A stretch of 48,301 nt of DNA from an uncultured Subdoligranulum sp. GTDB taxonomy: Bacteria > Bacillota > Clostridia > Oscillospirales > Ruminococcaceae. The position numbers were made by a program, and so were the translations under genes. Below are positions 15,861 to 23,407 of this stretch, piece by piece (the stretch's first letter is position 1; every line of letters starts with the position of its first letter). Location of the stretch: assembly GCA_945830575.1 (NCBI GenBank), contig CALZZE010000019.1:1-48301 (forward strand), written 5' to 3'. A model generated the notes under the pieces. It saw only the letters and a program-made list of their open reading frames with translations, searched no databases and was not told the origin of the DNA.

Positions 15861-15898
15861 CACCGGCGGGCTACAGGCCTGCCGGTGCCTCTTTTTTT
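15861..15898 (+). terminator. Intrinsic terminator of the ferredoxin gene
   Basis: Arms CACCGGCGGGC and GCCTGCCGGTG (11 bp, one G-U pair) with a five-base loop are followed by CTC and seven T. The T run overlaps the stop end of the convergent membrane-protein gene. Confidence 0.88.
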
Positions 15899-16706
15899 AT
15901 TGCAGCAGCCTGCGCAGCGTTTCCGTGCCGGTGTCGGTGAGCTGTACGCCGCCGGGGGCGGGGGCGGTGTCCGGCGTGATCCAGTCCATCGTCAGGGCGG
16001 ATTGGGCACACAGGTACTGAAGCGATTCCTCCAGCGCCGTGTAATCCTGCGCGGTCAGGTCGGTGAGAGTGCGGGCGCTGTTCTGCCGCAGCGCGTCAGG
16101 CATGGCCTGCAATGCCTCGGGGTTCTGGCGGGCAAAGCCCTCCCACAGGCAGGCGCGCAGCGTGTCGCCGTCCTGCCGTGCGGCCAGAAAATCCGCCGTC
16201 CCGGCGGCGGTCAGCTCGGTCAGCTGCCCGTCCAGCACCAGACGCACCCCGGCGGTGCGGCCAAAGCTGACCGCCCAGCAGTCCGGCGTGGCCGCCAGAT
16301 AGTGCAGCGGCGACAGCGCGGTCTCCCCGGTGGCCAGCGTGGCGCTGAGCAGCTGTACGCAGCGCCCCGGCCCCGCAGCGGCAGCGCACTCCGCCAGCGT
16401 GGTGGTGCCCACAGGGGCATTCACCAGCAAATCCCCGGGCAGCGAGCAGAACGTCACCTGCTGCGCCGGGCCGTCCATGCGCAGCAGCACAAAGCCCGGC
16501 CGCTCCTGCTGAACCACCAGCAGCAGGCGGTGGGTGGTCTGGGCACCCTGCTCCACCGTGATGCCGCCCTGCCCGGCAGCCACCTGCCGGACACGGTTCT
16601 GGTTCTGACGCTGGTTGGCAAAAAACAGCACCGCCCCCATCATGGGCAAAAGAAGCAGCAGCGTGAGCAGCAGGCTGTACCAGAAAGTTCCAATGCGGGA
16701 ACGCAT
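15897..16706 (-). CDS. Membrane-anchored protein, degenerate LCP-like
   Basis: This 269-residue protein has one N-terminal membrane helix (about 8-30) and an extracellular domain. The segment FVLLRMDGPAQQVTFCSLPGDLLV resembles the core of LytR-CpsA-Psr (LCP) enzymes, which attach glycans to peptidoglycan. However, the Arg of the usual SIPRD motif is Gly, and the metal-binding Asp before the first strand is missing. If it is an LCP relative it has probably lost lipid-pyrophosphate chemistry and may be structural. Start ATG 16706 has AAAGGAGG upstream. The family call is tentative; that it is membrane-anchored is well supported. Confidence 0.65.
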   Translation of the reverse strand: MRSRIGTFWYSLLLTLLLLLPMMGAVLFFANQRQNQNRVRQVAAGQGGITVEQGAQTTHRLLLVVQQERPGFVLLRMDGPAQQVTFCSLPGDLLVNAPVGTTTLAECAAAAGPGRCVQLLSATLATGETALSPLHYLAATPDCWAVSFGRTAGVRLVLDGQLTELTAAGTADFLAARQDGDTLRACLWEGFARQNPEALQAMPDALRQNSARTLTDLTAQDYTALEESLQYLCAQSALTMDWITPDTAPAPGGVQLTDTGTETLRRLLQ

Positions 16707-16713
16707 AGCTATC

Positions 16714-16752
16714 CCCTCCTTTGGGCACAGTATGGGCAAAACCAAAGGAGGG
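16714..16752. other. Inverted repeat made of two facing ribosome binding sites
   Basis: CCCTCCTTTGG (16714-16724) and its exact complement CCAAAGGAGGG (16742-16752) surround 17 bases. Each arm is the Shine-Dalgarno site of one of two divergent genes only 53 bases apart. Strong facing sites are complementary by nature; the perfect match extends three bases beyond the AAAGGAGG core. Confidence 0.6.
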
Positions 16753-16759
16753 TAAACCG

Positions 16760-16975
16760 ATGAAGGACGATTTTTCTGTGGAGCTGGACGCCGCCGCCCG
16801 GGAGCTGCCCGGTGATCTGGACGAGCAGGCGCAGCGGGAGCTGCAAAGTCTGGCGGGCATCAATGTGCAGGAGCCTTACGGCCCGCAGGCGGCGGTGACC
16901 GACCCGCTGGGCAGCTGGACCGGCGTGCCGGAGAATCCCTATGAGGAACCCACGCAGGACGCAGACGATTTGTAA
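16760..16975 (+). CDS. Hypothetical acidic protein, 71 residues
   Basis: I do not recognise this family. The protein is small, very acidic and rich in Pro, Gly and Asp in its second half, with no Cys and no membrane helix. The first 40 residues could form one or two helices; the remainder looks disordered. An excellent AAAGGAGGG lies seven bases before ATG 16760, which is the main evidence that it is real. It diverges from the LCP-like gene and ends at a strong bidirectional terminator. Confidence 0.7.
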   Translation: MKDDFSVELDAAARELPGDLDEQAQRELQSLAGINVQEPYGPQAAVTDPLGSWTGVPENPYEEPTQDADDL

Positions 16976-16986
16976 TGCGCACAAAA

Positions 16987-17010
16987 ACCCGCAGGGACGT
17001 CCCTGCGGGT
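16987..17010. terminator. Bidirectional intrinsic terminator
   Basis: A perfect 24-base palindrome (ACCCGCAGGGAC and complement) lies between convergent genes. On the minus strand it is followed by five T; on the plus strand the tail is AT-rich but T-poor, so it works best for the minus-strand rpe-rnf operon. Confidence 0.85.
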
Positions 17011-17015
17011 TATAC

Positions 17016-17507
17016 TTATTCCTGTTCCTTTGGTTCGACGGTGACGCCGCCCCGGGCGGCGATGTACTCCTCAAAGTTGGCGAATTTCTGCTTGGGCGGG
17101 CGGCGGGAAATCAGCTCGATGCCCACGTTTTCCTCCTCCGCGGGGCGGCGGGGCGGCCGGGGGGCGGGAGCCGCTGCGGGCTTTGGCGCGGCGGGCTGCT
17201 GCTGGGCATTGCGGCTGCGGCGTCCGCCGGACGCAGGCGGCGCTGCCGGAGCGGCCTTTTTGGGCTGCGCCGGGACCTGCTGTTTTGGGGGCGCGTTTTT
17301 GCCGCCGCGGGCGGGCTGTTTCTGGGCCGGGGGCGGCGTCTGTTTGGCGCTTTCCTTCGCGGGTTCATGGGCCGCCTGCTGGGCGGCGTTGGGCGCCACC
17401 CCTGTGCGGCGGCGGCGTCTGCGGGCAGCGCCGCTGCGGCCGCCGGAGGAGCCGTTCTGGCCGGTGCGCGGGGCGCGGGCGTTTTCGTTCTGGGTATTGT
17501 CAGCCAT
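17016..17507 (-). CDS. Disordered Pro/Ala/Arg-rich protein, 163 residues
   Basis: This protein of unknown function is almost entirely low-complexity. A six-Arg run lies at 29-34, and long Pro/Ala/Gln/Lys stretches fill residues 40-125. A more conserved-looking tail follows (NVGIELISRRPP, then KFANFEEYIAARGG). It is strongly basic and could bind RNA or acidic lipids; that is inference only. GGGGGAGC lies just before the start. It is the last gene of the operon containing the Rnf-type subunits, one of which has a similar Pro/Ala-rich region. Confidence 0.75.
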   Translation of the reverse strand: MADNTQNENARAPRTGQNGSSGGRSGAARRRRRRTGVAPNAAQQAAHEPAKESAKQTPPPAQKQPARGGKNAPPKQQVPAQPKKAAPAAPPASGGRRSRNAQQQPAAPKPAAAPAPRPPRRPAEEENVGIELISRRPPKQKFANFEEYIAARGGVTVEPKEQE

Positions 17508-17522
17508 GGATGCTCCCCCTTT

Positions 17523-18791
17523 TCAGTCTGCGAGTGCGCGGCACTCGTTATAATAACGTTTTTCCTCGGCGTGGCCCATGCTGAAGGTCTTGCGGGGCAG
17601 CACGCCGCCCAGCACCACGCCCTTGAACAGGTCTGCCTTGGCAAACTCCGGCATGAGCAGCGCCACCGCGGGGCCGTCATGCTCCGCCGCGATCTGGCAG
17701 GCGGCCTGTGCGCCGTGGATGTAATCCACCTTGGCCCCCACATCGTCCAGAAAACTCTGTACAGTGCCCACCGTCAGCGGCTCCGGGGCGCCGGTCATCG
17801 CAAAGACGCGGTGGTCACCGTTCTCCACGCGCCGGAACTGCTGGGGGCCGTTCTCCGCCAGCTGCACCTGCCGGCCGGCGCACCAGCGGGCAAAGGCGGC
17901 GTCAAAGTCCGCGGCGGACATGCCGAACACCACCCGATGGATAGGCTCGATCTCGATGGCAGGGCTGTGGACGTTGCACACCTCCGCCAGACACCAGCGG
18001 GCCGGATGGACGGCGCGCTGCTCCGGGGTCAGGGTGGGTTTCAGCTCCTCCCAGTAGGCCTTGGCGGTGGCAAGGGAATGGTTGCCGTCCCCCACCGCCA
18101 GCGTCATGGGCGGCTGCCCGGCGGCGGCAGGCCAGCGGGCAGCAAAAGCGTCCGCGTCGCCCAGCACGGCCAGCGCGGCGTCGATTTGTCCGATCAGCGC
18201 CGGGTCTTCCACGGCCCAGCCCGCCAGATGCCCGCCGCCCAGCATCAGCTCCCCCTCATACAGCTTGGGCAGCTCCTGCTTGCAGGCGGCCACCGGCTCG
18301 ATGAGGGTGCAGCGTTCATCGTCGGCCAGCATCAGCACGTGGGGCGTTTCCAGCACCGCGCCGCGGCGGACCTTCAGCCGGGGCGGGATGCGCTCCGCCA
18401 CGGTGGCCTCGCTGGGGCGGATCTCCGGCTTGGAGCCGGGGGTGTAATCGTAGGCTTCCAAATCCACAGCGCCCACCAGGCCCTGCCGGACGGTGCCGTC
18501 CTGCTGGGTGCGCTCCACGTACACGTAACCGTGGACATGGCGGGTGAGCACCGTCTGCCGGTACTCCTCCATGGTGCGGCGGATGGACGCCAGCCGGGGC
18601 GCCTCCTGCGGGGTTTCCAGATACGCCTCCGGCAGCACGATGTGCAGCGTGCTGGGTTTTCCGGCGGTCAGTTCCTCCGCTTTCTGCCAGTAGTCCGGCT
18701 GGGAGGTAAACTGGTCCACCGCGATGCAGGCCCAGGTCTCCAGCGGTGCCTGCTGCGGCAGCAGGATGTGGGCGGCGGTAAAGCAATTCAT
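17523..18791 (-). CDS. DUF1015 family protein
   Basis: This 422-residue soluble protein matches the DUF1015 family. Typical marks are the N-terminal AVDQFTSQPDYW, an RTQQDGTVRQGL region and the conserved VGDGNHSLATAK loop, which in most members reads as a D-G-H/N-H motif next to a predicted active site. The function of the family is not established. It sits 17 bases after rnfA and before the disordered protein, on the same transcript. Start ATG 18791 is preceded by AAAAGGGGACTG. Confidence 0.88.
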   Translation of the reverse strand: MNCFTAAHILLPQQAPLETWACIAVDQFTSQPDYWQKAEELTAGKPSTLHIVLPEAYLETPQEAPRLASIRRTMEEYRQTVLTRHVHGYVYVERTQQDGTVRQGLVGAVDLEAYDYTPGSKPEIRPSEATVAERIPPRLKVRRGAVLETPHVLMLADDERCTLIEPVAACKQELPKLYEGELMLGGGHLAGWAVEDPALIGQIDAALAVLGDADAFAARWPAAAGQPPMTLAVGDGNHSLATAKAYWEELKPTLTPEQRAVHPARWCLAEVCNVHSPAIEIEPIHRVVFGMSAADFDAAFARWCAGRQVQLAENGPQQFRRVENGDHRVFAMTGAPEPLTVGTVQSFLDDVGAKVDYIHGAQAACQIAAEHDGPAVALLMPEFAKADLFKGVVLGGVLPRKTFSMGHAEEKRYYNECRALAD

Positions 18792-18807
18792 GATACAGTC
18801 CCCTTTT

Positions 18808-19461
18808 TTACATGGTCACGGCGTGGCCCAGAAGGCCGTAAATCGCCAGAGAGAGGATGCCGATATAAATCAGTGAGGCGGGCAGCCCCTGGAAGATGGA
18901 CGGGACGTCCTTGCTGCGCAGACGGCGGCGGCCCTCATCCACAATGAACACCGCCACCAGATATCCCACGCCGCTGCCCAGCCCGAAGGCCACGCTTTGC
19001 AGCATGGTGTAGTTCTGGTTGGCGCAGATGAGCAGCGTACCCAGCACGCTGCTGTTGGTGGCCGCCAGCGGCAGCTGGGTGCGGCAGGCGGTGCGCCAGC
19101 TGCGGCTGGGGATGAGGCCCAGCAACAGCCACACCACCCCCGCCGCAAACAGTGCGCAGGTGATGTACACCAGCGGGCGCAGCGACGCGATGGGGAGCCA
19201 GTCCGGCAGCTGCGGGCGCAGCCACGGGAAAAACAGGTTGTGCGCCGCCCACGCCAGCGGGGCGCTGAGCAGCTGCACCAGAATGATGGGCAGGCAGTAC
19301 TGCCATGTGGATGTGCGGGGGTCATCCACCAGCTTGAGCAGCCGGGACACGCCCAGTGCGCGGGAAAAGATGACGTTTTCCGCCAGCACCGCCACCACGG
19401 CGTAGGAGACGAACTGGGCAACGGCCTGTGCAACCGTCAGTTCAGCGCTTACGTTTGCCAT
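18808..19461 (-). CDS. rnfA: Rnf/Nqr-type membrane subunit A
   Basis: This 217-residue protein has six predicted helices and resembles RnfA/NqrE, one of two homologous half-channel subunits that bind an iron-sulfur cluster at the centre of the membrane in Rnf and Na+-NQR complexes. AENVIFSRALGVSRLL, LPLAATNSSVLG and the closing IFQGLPASLIYIGILSLAIYG segment are family-like. The cluster-ligand Cys positions are not obvious: the stretch after VIFSRALG lacks the expected Cys. AGGAGGTGA precedes the ATG, which overlaps rnfE by 20 bases. Confidence 0.85.
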   Translation of the reverse strand: MANVSAELTVAQAVAQFVSYAVVAVLAENVIFSRALGVSRLLKLVDDPRTSTWQYCLPIILVQLLSAPLAWAAHNLFFPWLRPQLPDWLPIASLRPLVYITCALFAAGVVWLLLGLIPSRSWRTACRTQLPLAATNSSVLGTLLICANQNYTMLQSVAFGLGSGVGYLVAVFIVDEGRRRLRSKDVPSIFQGLPASLIYIGILSLAIYGLLGHAVTM

Positions 19462-20533
19462 ACAGGCGGCTCACCTCCTCCTTCTTATATTCCACATACA
19501 TGCCGCGCACCGCCAGCCAGACGGCGGCCAGCAGACCCACGATGAGGAATCCGCCGGACACCTGCCCCGCCACAGGCAGCAGCGCCCGGGCCAGAATTTT
19601 CCGGTCAAACAGGGTGCCGGCAGCCAGCAGTTCCCGCAGGCAGCCCACCAGCATGGTGGCCAGACAGACGCCCAGCGAGTTGTTGATGCCCAGCCGGAAG
19701 GCGTGTCTCACCGATTCCAGCTCGTCAAATTCCATGCGTTTGAGCACCGCCGGATCCACCACCAGCAGCGGCAGATAGATGCCCAGCACCGCCAGATCGT
19801 TGCCGAACAGGTTGTATGCCACCAGATAGGTGGGGATATAGCACAGCGCCGCGGCGTAGCAGTAGATGACCGGGCGGAACCGGTTGCCGGTGAGGTGGCA
19901 GACCGCCACCGCCAGCACACGGGTGAAGGTGAGCAGCATCAGCACCGCCACGCTGAGCATGAGGGCGTTGTCCCCGTCAGTGGCGGCGGCCACCACGGCG
20001 GCAAGGCCGAGGCCGCGCACCATCACCGGGTTGTTCAGAGCGATATGCTCATGGGTGACGTGGGCGTCCAGCTCGCTCTGGGCCTCGGCCAGCGTGCGGC
20101 GGTGGGAGCCTTCCGGCTTTTTGGCGGGAGCGGGCGCCGGGGCGGCCGGTTTGGGCTGCGGCGCAGTGTGCGGGGCAGTCTGCTGTGCCGGCGGCGGGGC
20201 GGGCGGGGCGGCAGTCTGACGGGCCGCTGTCTGCTCCGGGGTCACGGGGGGCATCTGCACGGTGCGGGTGTCCGCCGTTTTGCGGTTGATGCGGGGGATG
20301 CGGATGGTCTTGGAGGTGTTCGCCGGGGGCTTTGGTGCAGGCGGCGGGGGCGGCGGCGCGTTGCGGCCTGCGGCCTGCAGCTGCTCGGCGGCGCGGCGGC
20401 GCGCCTCGTTGGCGGCATCGCGGCGGCGCTGCTCCAGAATTTCCGGGGTGATCTGGGGGATGATGACGGTCTTGTCCCCCTGTTCCTCCTTTTTGCGCTC
20501 AACGGCGCGGTTTTTTCTGTTGGTTGGCGGCAA
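19442..20533 (-). CDS. rnfE: Rnf/Nqr-type membrane subunit E with long N-terminal extension
   Basis: This 363-residue protein starts at TTG 20533 (AGGAGG upstream). The C-terminal 200 residues are a six-helix RnfE/NqrD-like domain (LNNPVMVRGLGLAAVVAAAT, then IYLPLLVVDPAVLKR). The first 165 or so residues are extra: charged, then Pro/Ala-rich. Within them a short pattern T-[VI]-x-[IM]-P-x-[IV]-[TN] recurs at 22-29, 76-83 and 91-98. Normal RnfE is about 200-230 residues, so this is a lineage-specific fusion. The extension may dock a partner. Confidence 0.85.
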   Translation of the reverse strand: MPPTNRKNRAVERKKEEQGDKTVIIPQITPEILEQRRRDAANEARRRAAEQLQAAGRNAPPPPPPAPKPPANTSKTIRIPRINRKTADTRTVQMPPVTPEQTAARQTAAPPAPPPAQQTAPHTAPQPKPAAPAPAPAKKPEGSHRRTLAEAQSELDAHVTHEHIALNNPVMVRGLGLAAVVAAATDGDNALMLSVAVLMLLTFTRVLAVAVCHLTGNRFRPVIYCYAAALCYIPTYLVAYNLFGNDLAVLGIYLPLLVVDPAVLKRMEFDELESVRHAFRLGINNSLGVCLATMLVGCLRELLAAGTLFDRKILARALLPVAGQVSGGFLIVGLLAAVWLAVRGMYVEYKKEEVSRLYGKRKR

Positions 20534-21530
20534 GTCGCTCCTCCTCCTTCCTCATAAAACGCATCCGTTCTGCGCGGCGGCTGATGCGGTCCAGCCATTC
20601 GGGGAAGGCTCCGGCAATGACCAGTGCGAAACAGATCTCCGCCTCAAATCCGCTGTAAAAGCGGAACACCGTACACATGACGCCCAGCAGCAGGCCGTAG
20701 GTGATGCGGCTGGAGGTTCGGTCCGGCTGGGTGACCGGCTCACAGGCCATGAAGGCCGCGCCGAACAGAGTGCTGCCGCCCAGCAGCACATATTTTTCCA
20801 GATACAGGCGCTGGCGCACATACTCCCACGGCAGGCTGAAGGCAGGCAGCTCGCCCAGACGGGGCAGCAGCCAGGGCAGCAGCACCATCACGGTGAGCAT
20901 GGGGATCAGGGTGGACAGCCGCAGCCGTCCCCGGGCCAGCAGGTACAGCCCGCAGGCCACGATGACCAGCGCCCCCACGGTGCCCATCGGCCCCGACACA
21001 CTGCCGATGAGCAGGTTGACAGTGGAGGCCGTGGGCAGGCCGCCATCCCGCAGGGTGGGGTTCATGCCGGCGGTGGTGACGATGCTGTCCACACTGCCGA
21101 ACAGCGGCAGCACGGTGCCCGGCGCGGGATAGCGCAGCACATTGGACGGCCAGGACAGTGCCGCCACGATCATGCCCACCGCCGCCGGGTGGAAGGGATA
21201 GTGCCCCTCGCCGCCGAAGGCCTCCTTGACCAGCACCGACACGATGACCGCCATCACCACGGTGGCATAGGGCACCGTGGGCGGCATGAGCATGACGATC
21301 ATGGCGGCGAAGTATTCGCTGGAGGGTTCGTGGGTCTGGTAGCCCGGCGCATGCAGCGGCGTGACCAGACAATCGCACACATAGGCCGTGAGCAGCGCCG
21401 CCAGATACAGCAGCGCCGGGCGCAGCCCGTAATTGTAGCACGCCAGTGCCAGCAGCGGTACGGTGCACCACAGGGCATCGGCGTAAAAGCCGTAGTTGGG
21501 GCTTTTTTCAATGACAGGACGTTTGGACAT
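20499..21530 (-). CDS. rnfD: Rnf-type membrane subunit D
   Basis: This 343-residue protein with about nine helices resembles RnfD/NqrB, the proton- or sodium-translocating subunit. KEAFGGEGHYPFHPAAVG matches the family KE-FGG-G-NPFNPA motif, and LLIGSVSGPMGTVGAL matches the G-IG segment. The site for covalent FMN (usually S-[GT]-A-T) reads TAST here (167-170), with Thr170 as a possible attachment residue, so flavinylation is uncertain. Start ATG 21530 has AAAGGAA upstream. It overlaps rnfE by 35 bases. Subunits C, G and B are absent from the window. Confidence 0.87.
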   Translation of the reverse strand: MSKRPVIEKSPNYGFYADALWCTVPLLALACYNYGLRPALLYLAALLTAYVCDCLVTPLHAPGYQTHEPSSEYFAAMIVMLMPPTVPYATVVMAVIVSVLVKEAFGGEGHYPFHPAAVGMIVAALSWPSNVLRYPAPGTVLPLFGSVDSIVTTAGMNPTLRDGGLPTASTVNLLIGSVSGPMGTVGALVIVACGLYLLARGRLRLSTLIPMLTVMVLLPWLLPRLGELPAFSLPWEYVRQRLYLEKYVLLGGSTLFGAAFMACEPVTQPDRTSSRITYGLLLGVMCTVFRFYSGFEAEICFALVIAGAFPEWLDRISRRAERMRFMRKEEERLAANQQKKPRR

Positions 21531-21556
21531 TTGGGTTCCTTTCCAAAAAGAGGCGT

Positions 21557-22207
21557 TCAGCCCCGCATGGCGCGCACGGCGGCGGACAGGTCGGCGGCGC
21601 GGAACAGCGAGCTGCCCGCCACCAGATTGTCCGCGCCCGCCTGCACGCACAGGGGGGCGGTGACGCCGTTGACGCCGCCGTCCACCTGCAAAACCGGGCT
21701 GACGCCCCGGCGCAGACATTCCGCTTTCAGAGCCGCCAGACGCTCCGGCGAGGCGGGCAGGAACGCCTGACCGCCAAAGCCCGGCTCCACGCTCATCACC
21801 AGCACCATGTCCACCAGCGCAAGGTACGGGAAGACCTCCTCCACCGGGGTGCCGGGGCGGATGCTGATGCCCGCCTTGCAGCCGGTGTCACGGATGGCCT
21901 GAATGGTTTGCTCCACCTTGCCGGGCACCGCCTCCAGATGGAAGGTGATGCTGTCAGCCCCGGCACGGGCAAAGTCGGCGGCGTATCCCGCCGGGTCGGA
22001 GATCATCAGGTGTACGTCATAGTACGCCTGCGGCAGCGCCTTGTGCAGACAGCTGAGCACCGGCGCACCGTAGCTGATATTGGGCACAAAATGCCCGTCC
22101 ATCACATCGATATGGAGCCAGTCGGCCCCGGCGTCCAGCGCCCTGCGGCAGTCCTCCGCCAGACAGGCAAAGTCCGCAGACAGGATGGATGCTGAAATTT
22201 TGACCAT
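21557..22207 (-). CDS. rpe: Ribulose-phosphate 3-epimerase
   Basis: This 216-residue TIM-barrel enzyme interconverts ribulose 5-phosphate and xylulose 5-phosphate in the pentose phosphate pathway. ISASILSADFACL opens the barrel. Metal-binding His and Asp occur in HIDVMDGHFVPN, followed by VHLMISDP, MSVEPGFGGQAF and QVDGGVN at the phosphate site. Length and motifs are complete. It is the first gene of the operon carrying the Rnf-type subunits, with its own promoter at 22261-22289. The link to Rnf is probably only transcriptional. Confidence 0.97.
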   Translation of the reverse strand: MVKISASILSADFACLAEDCRRALDAGADWLHIDVMDGHFVPNISYGAPVLSCLHKALPQAYYDVHLMISDPAGYAADFARAGADSITFHLEAVPGKVEQTIQAIRDTGCKAGISIRPGTPVEEVFPYLALVDMVLVMSVEPGFGGQAFLPASPERLAALKAECLRRGVSPVLQVDGGVNGVTAPLCVQAGADNLVAGSSLFRAADLSAAVRAMRG

Positions 22208-22236
22208 AATACGTTGTCTCTCCCCTGTATTCTATC

Positions 22237-22253
22237 GCCGCGCCGTGCGCGGC
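22237..22253 (-). other. Small GC hairpin in the rpe leader
   Basis: GCCGCGC and GCGCGGC form a 7-bp stem with a three-base loop between the rpe promoter and start codon. No T run follows, so it is not a terminator; it might affect leader stability. Confidence 0.3.
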
Positions 22254-22260
22254 ACCCTTT

Positions 22261-22289
22261 ATTGTACTCCAGTCCGGCAAAAAAATCAA
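22261..22289 (-). promoter_or_regulatory. Sigma-A promoter of the rpe-rnfDEA operon
   Basis: On the minus strand TTGATT (22289-22284) and TACAAT (22266-22261) are 17 bases apart. The -35 box overlaps the glf stop codon, and no terminator separates the operons, so read-through from the glycan cluster is also possible. Confidence 0.65.
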
Positions 22290-23395
22290 ATGTGGGCGGC
22301 GGCGCAGGCCAGCGCGCTCTCAATGACCTTGTCCATGTCGTAGTACTTGTATTCGCCCAGACGGCCGCCGAAGATGACGCCGCTCTCCCCGTCCGCCAGC
22401 GCCTTGTAGCGGGCGTACAGCGCACCGTTGGCCTCGTCGTTGACGGGATAGTACGGCTCGTCGCCGGGTTTCCACTCAGCGGAATATTCCCGGCTGATGA
22501 CGGTCTTGGTGCCCGGCTCGGTGGAGCCGAATTCAAAGTGCTTGTGCTCGATGATGCGGGTGTAGGGGGTCTCGGCGTCGGTGTAGTTGATGACCGCGTT
22601 GCCCTGATAGTTGGGGCAGTCCAGCGTCTCGGTCTCGAACCGCACGCTGCGGTACTGCAAAGCGCCCAGCCGGTAATCAAAGTAGGCGTCAATAGGGCCG
22701 GTGTACACCACCGTGTCCGCCAGCGCGTCCAGCGCCGCCTTGTCCTGCAGGTAATCCACACCGAGGCGCACCTCGATGCCCTCCAGCATGGCCGCCACCA
22801 TGGCAGTGTAGCCGCCGCAGGGGATGCCCTGATACAGGGCGTTGAAGTAGTTGTTGTCAAACATCAGGCGCACCGGCAGCCGCTTGATGATGAAGGCGGG
22901 CAGCTCGGTGCAGGGGCGGCCCCACTGCTTTTCGGTGTAGTGGCGGATGAGCTTTTCGTAGATGTCGGTGCCCACCAGATTGATGGCCTGCTCCTCCAGG
23001 TTTTTCGGCTCGGCGGTGTAGTGGGCGGCCCGCTGCTCCTCGATTTTGGCGGCGGCCTCGGCGGGCGTCACCACGCCCCACATTCTGTTGAAGGTGTTCA
23101 TGTTGAAGGGCAGGTTGTACAGCTCGCCCTTGTAGTTGGCCACGGGACAGTTGGTGTAGCGGTTGAACTCCGCAAAGCGGTTGACGTACTCCCACACCTC
23201 TTTGTTGTTGGTGTGGAAGATGTGCGCGCCGTAGCGGTGGACGTTGATGTCCTCCACATTCTCGGTGTAGATGTTGCCGGCGATGTGGTTCCGCTTATCG
23301 ATGACAAGGCAGTTTTTGCCCGCCTCCTTGGCTTTCTGGGCGAATACCGCGCCGAACAGGCCCGCGCCCACGATGAGATAATCGTACTGAGACAT
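22286..23395 (-). CDS. glf: UDP-galactopyranose mutase
   Basis: This 369-residue flavoenzyme converts UDP-galactopyranose to UDP-galactofuranose. The N-terminal FAD site is IVGAGLFGAVFA with a CLVIDKRNHIAGN second strand. The mutase motifs YGAHIFHTN, PFNMNTFNRMWG, YTEKQWGRPCTELP and NYTDAETPYTRIIEHKHF are all present, as is the C-terminal Arg-rich GRLGEYKYYDMD. It shows that the glycan built by this cluster contains, or can contain, galactofuranose. It is the last gene of the cluster. Confidence 0.98.
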   Translation of the reverse strand: MSQYDYLIVGAGLFGAVFAQKAKEAGKNCLVIDKRNHIAGNIYTENVEDINVHRYGAHIFHTNNKEVWEYVNRFAEFNRYTNCPVANYKGELYNLPFNMNTFNRMWGVVTPAEAAAKIEEQRAAHYTAEPKNLEEQAINLVGTDIYEKLIRHYTEKQWGRPCTELPAFIIKRLPVRLMFDNNYFNALYQGIPCGGYTAMVAAMLEGIEVRLGVDYLQDKAALDALADTVVYTGPIDAYFDYRLGALQYRSVRFETETLDCPNYQGNAVINYTDAETPYTRIIEHKHFEFGSTEPGTKTVISREYSAEWKPGDEPYYPVNDEANGALYARYKALADGESGVIFGGRLGEYKYYDMDKVIESALACAAAHI

Positions 23396-23407
23396 ACTGT
23401 GCTCCTT

